A stretch of 32,568 nucleotides of DNA. Origin: CAZUQH01 sp964622465 (GTDB taxonomy: Bacteria > CG03 > CAZUQH01). The notes under the pieces are model-generated. The model had not been told where the DNA came from, ran no database searches, and worked only from the letters and a program-made list of their open reading frames with translations. The DNA lies in contig CAZUQH010000008.1 in NCBI GenBank assembly GCA_964622465.1, positions 1 through 32,568 on the forward strand, given 5' to 3'. How positions within the stretch are numbered: position 1 is the stretch's first letter; each line of letters starts with the position of its first letter. The position numbers and the translations under genes are program-made. Of the stretch, positions 6,736 through 14,247 are shown one piece after another.

Positions 6736-7028
6736 AGGTTGAGATTTTGGGTACTGGCTGTCCGAAGTGTAAGACGTTGACCGAGATTGTAACCGAAGCT
6801 GTTAACGAGTCCGGTGTAAACGCAAAAATTGAAAAAGTAACGAATATCAACGACATAATGAACTATGGCGTAATGATAACACCTGCACTTGCAATAGACG
6901 GTGAAGTTAAATCTCAAGGCAATATCCCAGCCAAAGATGAAATTAAGAAATGGATTAGTCAAAAAGAAACAAGTAAAACCACTGAACAAAAACCTAAGAA
7001 GGAACCTGGTTGCTCTTGTTGTGGTTAG
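6732..7028 (+). CDS. Small CPKC thioredoxin-like protein (redox-active disulfide protein 2 type)
   Basis: The 98-residue cytosolic protein has the thioredoxin beta-alpha start MKVEILGTGCPKC with active-site Cys10 and Cys13, and the cis-proline segment VMITPALAIDGEV (about 49-61). This matches the short thioredoxin/glutaredoxin-like family often found beside arsR genes. An added Lys-rich linker ends in GCSCCG, giving three extra C-terminal cysteines that could bind metal or form a second redox couple. Translation is coupled to the ferredoxin gene by a 4-bp overlap. Confidence 0.88.
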   Translation: MKVEILGTGCPKCKTLTEIVTEAVNESGVNAKIEKVTNINDIMNYGVMITPALAIDGEVKSQGNIPAKDEIKKWISQKETSKTTEQKPKKEPGCSCCG

Positions 7029-7047
7029 AAAAATTCCGGGGGGCAAA

Positions 7048-7548
7048 ATGCGTAATATTAGTCGTATCGGCATATTGATACTGGTTTTTGCTATGTGCAT
7101 CAGCTGCGCAAAGAATGAAGAAAGAGCCACTGAAGCGAACAAGCCTGACATCAAGGCCGTTTCACCTGAGACTAACACCGGAAAAAAGGAAATCCCGGTG
7201 CAAAAACAGGCCACCGAGGAACAACCAGAGAAAAAAACAGAAAATAAACCGGAAATCAAAGTTACTTTTATAGAGCTTGGTTCCGTTAAATGCGTTCCTT
7301 GCAGAATGATGCAGCCGATTATGGAGGAAATTGAAAATGAATATAAAGGTCAGGTAAAAGTGCTCTTTTATGACGTCTGGACTCAGGAAGGAAAACCTTA
7401 TGCCAGAAAGTTCGGCATAAGGGTAATTCCAACACAGGTTTTTCTTGACAAAGATGGAAATGAATACTTCAGGCACGAGGGGTATTTTCCAAAGGATGAG
7501 CTTATAAAAGTTCTGGAAATACAGGCGTTAAATAAACAGGAGCCCTAA
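7048..7548 (+). CDS. Membrane-anchored (lipoprotein) thioredoxin-fold protein, CVPC
   Basis: The ATG at 7048 with GGGGGG just upstream gives 166 residues. The N-terminus MRNISRIGILILVFAMCISC looks like a lipoprotein signal with lipid-bearing Cys20; the -3 position is Cys rather than the usual Leu, so the lipobox is imperfect. A charged Lys/Glu/Pro linker (about 22-70) leads to the thioredoxin domain with active site Cys82-Val-Pro-Cys85, FYDVW, and the cis-Pro motif RVIPTQVFLDKDG. It should work outside the cytoplasmic membrane as a disulfide reductase that is recharged by the CcdA protein encoded next. Confidence 0.85.
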   Translation: MRNISRIGILILVFAMCISCAKNEERATEANKPDIKAVSPETNTGKKEIPVQKQATEEQPEKKTENKPEIKVTFIELGSVKCVPCRMMQPIMEEIENEYKGQVKVLFYDVWTQEGKPYARKFGIRVIPTQVFLDKDGNEYFRHEGYFPKDELIKVLEIQALNKQEP

Positions 7549-7552
7549 TGTA

Positions 7553-8251
7553 GTGGAAAGTATATTTGAGTGGTTATCTCATTTCATACAATCAACCCCC
7601 GCCATCGCTCTGACTGCTGCTTTTATCTGGGGAGTATTGAGTATCTTACTGAGCCCTTGTCATCTGGCCAGCATCCCTTTAATTGTAGGTTTTATCGGTG
7701 GTCAGGGTAAAATATCTACAAAAAGAGCTTTCTGGTTAGCGGCACTTTTTTCCCTGGGGATTTTAATTACTATAGCCGCCATCGGGTTCATTACGGGACT
7801 TATGGGCCGGATGATTGGTGATATAGGTCCCTACGGAAATTATGTTGTTGCCGTAGTTTTCTTTATCGTAGGCCTTAATCTTCTGGGAATTATCCCCCTC
7901 TCTTTTATTGAGAAGTCAAGCCAGCCTGCTTTCAGGAAAAAGGGGTTATTAACCGCTTTCGTACTTGGTCTTGTTTTTGGCATTGCACTCGGCCCCTGCA
8001 CCTTTGCTTATATGGCACCTATACTTGGTATTACTTTTAAAATAGCAACAACTCAATTCTTATACGGGATAGCACTACTTTTTATTTACGGAATAGGCCA
8101 TTGTTCGGTAATTATTTTTGCTGGGACATTTACGGAAATAGTTCAGCGATACTTAAACTGGAATGAGAAATCAAAAGGCGTGAGTTTACTAAAAAAGATA
8201 TGCGGAGTATTGGTTATTCTCGGAGCAATATATCTAGTTCTATCTGCATGA
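7553..8251 (+). CDS. CcdA-family thiol-disulfide transmembrane transporter
   Basis: The 232-residue protein has six hydrophobic segments and the two CcdA/DsbD cysteine sites, LSPCHLASIP in TM1 (Cys36) and LGPCTFAYMAP in TM4, symmetric halves of the family. CcdA proteins pass reducing equivalents from cytoplasmic thioredoxin across the membrane to an exported thioredoxin. Here the small CPKC thioredoxin and the lipoprotein thioredoxin are the obvious partners. The start is GTG 7553, with AGGAG about 10 nt upstream, and no earlier start is available after the preceding stop. It is the last gene of the operon and converges on tRNA-Gln. Confidence 0.9.
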   Translation: MESIFEWLSHFIQSTPAIALTAAFIWGVLSILLSPCHLASIPLIVGFIGGQGKISTKRAFWLAALFSLGILITIAAIGFITGLMGRMIGDIGPYGNYVVAVVFFIVGLNLLGIIPLSFIEKSSQPAFRKKGLLTAFVLGLVFGIALGPCTFAYMAPILGITFKIATTQFLYGIALLFIYGIGHCSVIIFAGTFTEIVQRYLNWNEKSKGVSLLKKICGVLVILGAIYLVLSA

Positions 8252-8274
8252 GCAGACAGAACCGGCAGGAAAAG

Positions 8275-8346
8275 CTCTGGGGCTAGGACTCGAACCTAGA
8301 ATGGAGGATCCAAAGTCCTCTGTGTTACCAGTTACACCACCCCAGA
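8275..8346 (-). tRNA. tRNA-Gln (anticodon UUG)
   Basis: Acceptor TCTGGGG pairs perfectly with CCCCAGA. The D stem GTGT/ACAC, anticodon stem GAGGA/TCCTC with loop CTTTGGA (anticodon TTG), and T stem CTAGG/CCTAG with loop TTCGAGT complete the cloverleaf. CCA is not encoded. It lies 24 bp after spoVG and is probably processed from that operon transcript. tRNA-Gln beside the ispE/prs/rplY/pth neighbourhood is known from Deltaproteobacteria. Confidence 0.95.
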
Positions 8347-8370
8347 ATAGAAGAAATTGCCAGGCCTCTC

Positions 8371-8796
8371 TCAGACAATCGGCGGCTTGCCAGATTTGTC
8401 AGATTTGGGGGAAGATGCAGGCGGTTCCTCATTTGTGAGATTTGTGGGATTTGCAGAATTTGCGGGAACCGGCGACTCACTGGCTGTTTCGGGCGTTAAA
8501 GAACCAGCAGGCCGCAACGGTGTCTGCGCATCCTTTGCCATATCCTGCACCTGTTTTTCGTACTCTCCAAGAATTTTCTCTTCCAGTTTGCCGCGCATCT
8601 CCTGTGTTATTGGATGCACTATGTCAAAACGTTTCCCATCAGGTGCCGTGCGAGACGGCATAGCGACAAACATACCCTTGTTACCTTTGATGATTTTCAG
8701 GTTCCTGATAACGAAGCAGTCGTCAAAGGTGATTGTCACGTACGCCTTCAACTTTTCCTCATTCCGCAGATAGATTCTCACATCGGTGATTTCCAT
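8371..8796 (-). CDS. spoVG: SpoVG-family RNA/DNA-binding regulator
   Basis: The N-terminal ~90 residues are a standard SpoVG: MEITDVRIYL start, KAYVTITFDDCFVIRNLKII, GMFVAMPSR and DIVHPIT. SpoVG proteins bind nucleic acids and act as post-transcriptional or septation regulators in non-spore-formers as well. The ~50-residue extension after the core is rich in Pro, Ala, Ser and Asn and looks disordered. AAGGAGG precedes the ATG. It follows ispE by 42 bp; in Bacillus, spoVG is followed directly by glmU, but here tRNA-Gln and the rightward redox operon intervene. Confidence 0.95.
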   Translation of the reverse strand: MEITDVRIYLRNEEKLKAYVTITFDDCFVIRNLKIIKGNKGMFVAMPSRTAPDGKRFDIVHPITQEMRGKLEEKILGEYEKQVQDMAKDAQTPLRPAGSLTPETASESPVPANSANPTNLTNEEPPASSPKSDKSGKPPIV

Positions 8797-8838
8797 TGCT
8801 TTCCCCTCCTTCTTACCCGGATGTAGAACTCCTAATGT

Positions 8839-9705
8839 CTACAATGTGTGTACCGTTCTGGTCCATATTCCCGGAAACTTACCGGCAATCTCACGCCGTG
8901 CAGCATCAGCTGCTTTTCTGTCTGGAAAAAGAGCGAAACAGCCCGGTCCGCTGCCTGTAATGCCGACTCCTACGTTTGAAGTTTTTCCAAGCTCTCCCTC
9001 AAGCCGTGCAACTAGAGGGTAAATCTCAAGGCATGCAGGCCGCAAATCATTTCTCAAAATCCCGCCATGCAAATTTTTGAGAGCGCTAAGCGCTGCAAGT
9101 ATTGTAGTGGACTTTTTCGTTCGTGTCAAGCGCTGCCTTGCACGCAAATGGTCGAGCGTATCGTAAACCCCCTGGGTACTTAAATTGTAAGGCGGAACGG
9201 CAAGGACTATCCACATTCCTGGAAGACATGCTATTTTTCTAATATTTTCTCCTGCGCCAGTCCCGATTGCTGTCCCACAATATAAAAAGAATGGTACGTC
9301 CGCGCCCAGTTTTTTCGCTATTGAAACTAACTTGCGCTTCTCTAGCCCCAGACCCCAAAATTTATTTAAACCAACCAGGGTAGTTGCTGCATCTGAGGAA
9401 CCGCCACCGAAACCCGCACCAACAGGGATATTCTTTGCAATAGAAATAGAAATACCGGGGTTCTTGCGGCTAACGGCAGAACGCAGAAGATATGCTGCCT
9501 TGAAACAGAGATTATCGTAAACAGGAGTGTTCTTGAGTGGCGGGCGGCAGGAAACAGCTATACGTGAATCAGCAAGACGGCGAAAGGTAATGGTATCGTA
9601 CAGTGCAATTGTCTGAAGTATTGTCTCTACAGTGTGCTTGCCATCCGGACGTTTCTTTAGCACTCTGAGGTAGAGATTTATCTTAGCTGGCGCCCTGAGG
9701 GTCAT
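8839..9705 (-). CDS. ispE: 4-diphosphocytidyl-2-C-methyl-D-erythritol kinase
   Basis: This GHMP kinase phosphorylates CDP-methylerythritol in the MEP isoprenoid pathway. The 288-residue protein has the substrate motif APAKINLYLRV (about 5-15), the ATP-binding loop PVGAGFGGGSSDAA (about 93-106) with Phe in place of the usual Leu, the ADVPFF motif (about 135-140), and the C-terminal glycine motif GITGSGPGCFALF. Its ATG overlaps the stop of the TPR gene by 4 bp, and spoVG follows after 42 bp. Confidence 0.96.
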   Translation of the reverse strand: MTLRAPAKINLYLRVLKKRPDGKHTVETILQTIALYDTITFRRLADSRIAVSCRPPLKNTPVYDNLCFKAAYLLRSAVSRKNPGISISIAKNIPVGAGFGGGSSDAATTLVGLNKFWGLGLEKRKLVSIAKKLGADVPFFLYCGTAIGTGAGENIRKIACLPGMWIVLAVPPYNLSTQGVYDTLDHLRARQRLTRTKKSTTILAALSALKNLHGGILRNDLRPACLEIYPLVARLEGELGKTSNVGVGITGSGPGCFALFPDRKAADAARREIAGKFPGIWTRTVHTL

Positions 9706-11174
9706 CTTGCTTGTTTTATCTTTGCTTTGAGTTTCTGGTTATCCGGTGATAACGAAAGGGCTTTTCTATACATACTAACCGCTTGTTTACGTTTACCCAA
9801 TTTTAGGTACGTATCTCCAAGATGTTCAAAAATAATAGCATCTGCAGTCGACTTCGATGCCTTCTCAAGAAGCAATCTTGCCTGGTCGTATTTTTTCTGT
9901 TGGTAATACACCCATCCCATGCTGTCAATATATGCCGGGTTTTCCGCATCTATAAGGAGTGCACGTTTTATCAATTCCTCTGCACGTTCAAGGTTTATGC
10001 CACGCTCCGCCCAGGAATATCCGAGATAGTTCAATGCTTGAGCATGTTTCTCGTCAATCCGTATTGCATGCTCAAATTCTGCCCACGCTTCTTTTGTTTT
10101 ACCAAGCTGGTCCAGGCATACTCCAAGATGGAAATGCGCATTCGCATCATCATGTTTAAGTTCAACGACTTTTTTAAATGACCGACTTGCTTCGTTGTAT
10201 TTCTTTTGGTCTTCCTCTACAAGCCCAAGGAGATACCAACCGTATGGTTCGTCTGGTGCGATTTCTGTTGCGCGCTTTAAATGAGAAGCCGCTTCTTCAA
10301 GTTCACCTTTCTCTACATAATCAAAACCAAGATGGATGTAGATATCCCAGTTTGTAGTTGATTCTGCTTCCATGATTGATAAAAGACGCCCAAAATATTC
10401 AATCGCCCCGTCCCACTCCTGCTGTTCTTCTGCAAGAAGCGCCAGGTTATATAAACTTTCCATATCCTGGCGGTCCAATTCAACGGCTTTTTCAAGCCAC
10501 TTTCTGGCCTTTGGCAAATCCTTCTGTCTCCAGTATAGGGAACCGAGCCGTGCAGCAACTTCAGAATTATCCGGTGCAAGCCGTGCAGCTTCTATATAAA
10601 CTTTTTCTGCTTCTGATTTGCTATCCTGCGCCTCATATATCAGCCCCATGGAAAGATGCACGACTATATTCTTTGGCTCTATGGAAAGACAATGTTTTAA
10701 AGTACTTATAGCTCTGTCTTGCTCATCCATTGAAATATAAACTCTTGCAAGATTGAGGTACGCTTTAACGTTTTTTGGCTCAATAGAAATTATCCTCAAG
10801 TAAGTAGAAGCTGCCACCTGCAGTTCTCCCTGCTCAAGATACAGAGTAGCGAGGCTTTCAAGTGTTTCGGTATCGTTACCTCCTATCCGTAATATCTCTT
10901 GTGCTGCTTCTTCACTCCTTGCGTAATCACCGCGCAAATAGGAAAACTCCATCAGCTTACGCCAGAGATATACTGACGTGGTATCCAGTTCAACCGCTGA
11001 TTCTACCTCATACTGAGCTAATTCCAATTCACCCTGCCGAAGCAGCCGGTCCGCTGCGAGATAGTGTGCAATTGCCTCTTCAGAAAACGTATTCGTACTA
11101 ACGATAGCATTTAGTGAAGGGATGCTCAGCAAAAGTATAAGTCCAATCAGAATAATTTCTCTGGATTTCTTCAT
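9702..11174 (-). CDS. Tetratricopeptide-repeat protein with N-terminal signal/anchor
   Basis: The 490-residue protein has an N-terminal hydrophobic segment (about 7-24, after KKSRE), so it is exported or membrane-anchored. About 13 consecutive TPR units then follow from residue ~33 to the C-terminus, recognisable by the W/LG-Y/A-L spacing and 'A..LEKAL.L.P.N' ends. The C-terminal three units (LNYLGYSWAERG, IDSMGWVYYQQ, EHLGDTYLKLG) are a recurring arrangement in large bacterial TPR proteins. TPR arrays bind partner proteins; the partner is unknown. Start and stop overlap the neighbouring genes by 1 and 4 bp, so it belongs firmly to the DUF1015-ispE operon. Confidence 0.88.
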   Translation of the reverse strand: MKKSREIILIGLILLLSIPSLNAIVSTNTFSEEAIAHYLAADRLLRQGELELAQYEVESAVELDTTSVYLWRKLMEFSYLRGDYARSEEAAQEILRIGGNDTETLESLATLYLEQGELQVAASTYLRIISIEPKNVKAYLNLARVYISMDEQDRAISTLKHCLSIEPKNIVVHLSMGLIYEAQDSKSEAEKVYIEAARLAPDNSEVAARLGSLYWRQKDLPKARKWLEKAVELDRQDMESLYNLALLAEEQQEWDGAIEYFGRLLSIMEAESTTNWDIYIHLGFDYVEKGELEEAASHLKRATEIAPDEPYGWYLLGLVEEDQKKYNEASRSFKKVVELKHDDANAHFHLGVCLDQLGKTKEAWAEFEHAIRIDEKHAQALNYLGYSWAERGINLERAEELIKRALLIDAENPAYIDSMGWVYYQQKKYDQARLLLEKASKSTADAIIFEHLGDTYLKLGKRKQAVSMYRKALSLSPDNQKLKAKIKQAR

Positions 11175-12358
11175 TAGAATTTGTTCATGACAAAGCCGGA
11201 CAAGAGTTTTGGGTGGAAATACGTACTTTTAAGCGGCATCATTTTGCCATGAGTTACCGTATCCATTACCTGTTTAGCACTTGGCGGGTTCAATACAAAT
11301 GCACAACCACCGCGTTCACGCGCGGCCTTGGTAACAAAATCAATCCCCTGAATGAAATCAATGTTTTTAGGTTCCACTCCAGGTAAAAGCAGGCGATGCA
11401 ACCACGCTACGTTCAACTCTCCTGGTTCGACAACCCCTGTAAGTGGTTCCAGCTGCCGCCAGCCATCCTGTTCATCCCAGACAGCCAGGAAATCGCCCCC
11501 TTGTTTACCAACTGATGCGACAATTTCATCCTGGCTCATTTCCTCCTGGCTAAACATCTGCGCCATATTTTCCCGATTTACCATTTCCGTCTTGACGTGT
11601 CTGTGTGTGGGCAGAATGCAAATATTTTCGTCAGATGCAGGCGCAAAATAAGTCATTATGTACGGATAGCCGGAACTGACTGAAAATTGTTTTGCTACTG
11701 CAAACCGATGGTGGCCGTCGGCAATAAGCGCCGTGGATTCATTCATAACGTTGACGGCCTGCGCGATTATATTTTCATCAGTAATCTTCCACAGCATTTG
11801 GTCTATCCCTGACAAATCCCGGAATTCAGTGTCAGGTGTCCGGCTCGTTTTTATCTCTGTGAGTAGCTTCTCTATAACAGGCGCATTGTTTTTCTCCTGA
11901 TACAGAAGAAAAATCGGGCTGAAGTGAGCACGGCATTGCTTAATAAGATTGAGCCGGTCCACTTTCGGCTCTGGACGCGTTTGTTCGTGTGGAATCACAT
12001 CACTGGCATTGACATCGAGTAAACAAATAAAACCTGTGCGTTCCTGATACCCCTGGGCTCCAACAAAAAATTTCTGGGATAGAACGTATACTGCGGGGGT
12101 TTTATCCTGAACAACGATTCCTTCTGAAACCCACAGGTTGAGAAAATCCCGCGCACGGGTATATTTATTGTTACTTTCACTATCGTCTAAATGCTCCTTG
12201 CCAAGTATTACACGTATAATGTTATACGAATGTCTGCTATAAAGTTCGTCTCTTTCTTGCGGGGAAATAATGTCATATGGCGGCGCCACGACGGATTCAA
12301 TGTTGGAAACTTTCTCGGGGTTATAGCGATACGCCTTAAAAGGAGAAATTTTAATCAT
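11174..12358 (-). CDS. DUF1015 family protein
   Basis: The 394-residue length and motifs fit DUF1015: ISPFKAYRY (about 4-12), VVAPPYDIIS (about 23-32), YNIIRVILG, and the signature ALIADGHHRFAVA (about 209-221). DUF1015 proteins are widespread and often sit near serine or phosphoglycerate metabolism genes; no enzyme activity is established, although the His-rich signature suggests a catalytic or metal site. The stop codon shares one base with the TPR start (TAATG) and the start overlaps the preceding unknown gene by 4 bp. Confidence 0.88.
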   Translation of the reverse strand: MIKISPFKAYRYNPEKVSNIESVVAPPYDIISPQERDELYSRHSYNIIRVILGKEHLDDSESNNKYTRARDFLNLWVSEGIVVQDKTPAVYVLSQKFFVGAQGYQERTGFICLLDVNASDVIPHEQTRPEPKVDRLNLIKQCRAHFSPIFLLYQEKNNAPVIEKLLTEIKTSRTPDTEFRDLSGIDQMLWKITDENIIAQAVNVMNESTALIADGHHRFAVAKQFSVSSGYPYIMTYFAPASDENICILPTHRHVKTEMVNRENMAQMFSQEEMSQDEIVASVGKQGGDFLAVWDEQDGWRQLEPLTGVVEPGELNVAWLHRLLLPGVEPKNIDFIQGIDFVTKAARERGGCAFVLNPPSAKQVMDTVTHGKMMPLKSTYFHPKLLSGFVMNKF

Positions 12359-12765
12359 CGTTTACCCTCCTGTCTCTGTTTTTTTATATTCTCAATTATA
12401 AGTTCTTCTACTGGTTTGCCTTGATAAATGTGTTTCATAAGTAATGTGCCAAGTGCTATCTCTACTTCTTCTGTCTGTTCAGGGCGTCCTGCTTTAACTG
12501 AACCAGGGCCACGGCAAACTTCTACCTCCATCACACGCCGGTTCTTGTCTTTGCGCCGTTCTGTTTCTATTTCTCCACGTATAATCCTTCTTTCTTCTGA
12601 CTGTCTGCGCGTTTCAACATCACGCGCACCTGATTCCGCTTCTTCTCGTGTGCACAACGTACAGAACACGGCGAATGCCCGTGGTATAAGGTTCTGAATT
12701 ATGGGACAGAAAACCAGTCTCGTAAGACGTACGGGCTTATTCTCCGGATATTTCGGCTCTGTCAT
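12355..12765 (-). CDS. Hypothetical protein, charged, first gene of the DUF1015-ispE operon
   Basis: I do not recognise this 136-residue protein. It is rich in Arg, Glu and Lys, with a long charged middle (about 44-80) likely helical or coiled, three cysteines near the N-terminus (about 20-42), and a C-terminal segment MKHIYQGKPVEELIIENI that looks like an ordered helix. No membrane segment or signal peptide is obvious. It starts about 35 nt downstream of the transcription start predicted from the promoter at 12807-12835, after an AGGGGG Shine-Dalgarno, and overlaps DUF1015 by 4 bp. Coupling argues that it is a real gene. Function unknown. Confidence 0.65.
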   Translation of the reverse strand: MTEPKYPENKPVRLTRLVFCPIIQNLIPRAFAVFCTLCTREEAESGARDVETRRQSEERRIIRGEIETERRKDKNRRVMEVEVCRGPGSVKAGRPEQTEEVEIALGTLLMKHIYQGKPVEELIIENIKKQRQEGKR

Positions 12766-12806
12766 TTTCGCAACCCCCTATTCTCTACCGTCTCTTTGTA
12801 AAACAT

Positions 12807-12835
12807 ATTATATCACCAAATCCATATATGGTCAA
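12807..12835 (-). promoter_or_regulatory. Promoter of the hypothetical-DUF1015-TPR-ispE-spoVG-tRNA-Gln unit
   Basis: On the minus strand TTGACC (12835-12830), a 17-bp spacer and perfect TATAAT (12812-12807) occupy the 79-bp gap after truA. The predicted start is near 12800. Confidence 0.82.
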
Positions 12836-12844
12836 TCAGCACGC

Positions 12845-13705
12845 TCAGCTGTCGTATTTCATGTGGCAGGACACCAGATACAAGCCGTGCGGCGGTGCGG
12901 TCGGTCCGGCAGCGCGCCTGTCTTTTGAAGACAGAATTGTTCTCACCCTAAAAGGTGGAATTCTCCCGAGACCAACTTCTACCAGAGTACCGACGATATT
13001 ACGTACCATATGATAAAGAAAAAAGTCTGCCTCTACTTCTATAATAACAATACCTTTATATTTTAAGGCCGAATCTTGCACTGGTTCCGGCATCACCGGC
13101 AGCATGAGTTTATCGCTGATTAGTGCTCTGACACTAAGCCGGGAAACTCTGCATATATGATTTTTCCGTTCATCCTGGGAAGCGGCAAACGACGTCCAAT
13201 CGTGCTTTCCTTTGAGAAATTGCGCTGCTTTTTTCATTGCACTCAGATTAAGAGACGAACGGATATGCCAGGCGTAATGATTCAAGAAAGGGGTGGGCGT
13301 CGTGGCGTTCTCTATAATGTACCGGTAATGTTTACTGCGCGCGGAGAAGCGGGCGCTGAAATCCCGGGAGACATCGCGTGCCGAAAGGATACGGATGCTG
13401 GATGGCAGGACACTATTCAACGCAACAGGCACGCGCCCGGTTTCTGGCCTGACGGCGCGGACATCAAAGTGTGCAACATAACCCAGAGCGTGCACGCCTG
13501 CGTCTGTCCGGGATGCGCCGGTTACCTTAACGCGTTCCCTGAATATCTTTTCCACCGCATCCTCGAGAGCTTCCTGTATTGCTTGCGGACGACCTTTCCG
13601 CGCGCCATCGCCCTCACCAACGCCACGACGCCCACCCTGCTTCTGCCAGCCACAATAGTCAGTGCCATCGTAACACAAAGTAACCGCAATTCTACGCGTC
13701 GCCAT
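12845..13705 (-). CDS. truA: tRNA pseudouridine synthase A
   Basis: TruA makes pseudouridine at positions 38-40 of tRNA anticodon arms. The 286-residue protein has YDGTDYCGWQKQ (about 12-23), the catalytic Asp68 in ASRTDAGVHA, NHYAWHI, and the C-terminal FLYHMVRNIVGTLVEVG. A Gly/Arg-rich stretch of about 17 residues (24-40) is inserted before the QEALE helix and makes it longer than the usual ~250-270. The start ATG overlaps the EcfT-like stop by 14 bp; ecfT-truA adjacency is common in Firmicutes. Confidence 0.95.
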   Translation of the reverse strand: MATRRIAVTLCYDGTDYCGWQKQGGRRGVGEGDGARKGRPQAIQEALEDAVEKIFRERVKVTGASRTDAGVHALGYVAHFDVRAVRPETGRVPVALNSVLPSSIRILSARDVSRDFSARFSARSKHYRYIIENATTPTPFLNHYAWHIRSSLNLSAMKKAAQFLKGKHDWTSFAASQDERKNHICRVSRLSVRALISDKLMLPVMPEPVQDSALKYKGIVIIEVEADFFLYHMVRNIVGTLVEVGLGRIPPFRVRTILSSKDRRAAGPTAPPHGLYLVSCHMKYDS

Positions 13706-14222
13706 TGCTTCGCTCCGCCTTCTCCACTATATCAATTATGGTATCTGCTGCCCGTTTCCTGAAATTCTTTCCTGGTTTGACTCCGTGACCGATTTTCTCT
13801 ACGACTACCGGGACAGCTGCCTGAATTCTCTCCAGAATCCGAAACCACCTCTGTGTAGGGCAACCGAGAAACCTTAACCATCCCAACAAACCTGTAAGTT
13901 CTCTGGTTGCTCTTTCTGGCGAAGTCGTAAGGTTAAATACGCCTGCACCAAGTGCAATTGCAATTATCCTCAAGCATAAATTTACCGGCTCCTGCCATGA
14001 ATTCCACCGCCTGATTGCGGGTATTAAGTTCAGCCCGACTGTGAAAACAATAAGCCACAAAACAGGAATCAAATATCTCATCAACCTGCGCCATTGTAAA
14101 CGCGCTGATACAGCTACCAGTAAGATTATAAGAATAATGATGGCCTGTTGAACCGGAAGGTTACAAAGAAAAGTGCAAACTATAACTACGAGCAAAAAGA
14201 GAGTGTGGAAAGGAAAGGTCAT
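13692..14222 (-). CDS. Short EcfT/CbiQ-like transmembrane protein
   Basis: The 176-residue protein has four hydrophobic segments (about 3-22, 25-42, 50-69, 80-100). It then has the region FNLTTSPERATRELTGLLGWL..LGCP, which corresponds to the conserved 'TTPeeL...L' segment and the following cytoplasmic coupling helix of EcfT/CbiQ proteins. EcfT is normally about 260 residues and works with EcfA ATPases and an S component; no ATPase gene is nearby and the N-terminal part is short. Adjacency to truA supports the EcfT call. It may use EcfA proteins encoded elsewhere or be a remnant. Confidence in function is low. Confidence 0.55.
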   Translation of the reverse strand: MTFPFHTLFLLVVIVCTFLCNLPVQQAIIILIILLVAVSARLQWRRLMRYLIPVLWLIVFTVGLNLIPAIRRWNSWQEPVNLCLRIIAIALGAGVFNLTTSPERATRELTGLLGWLRFLGCPTQRWFRILERIQAAVPVVVEKIGHGVKPGKNFRKRAADTIIDIVEKAERSNGDA

Positions 14223-14247
14223 TTTCTGTGCCCATGCTTTACGACAG

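Noticed and set aside
8240..8265. Hairpin TCTGC-atga-GCAGA at the end of ccdA as a terminator between convergent units
   Set aside because: The stem is 5 bp plus 3 after a mismatch, overlaps the stop codon and has no following T-run.
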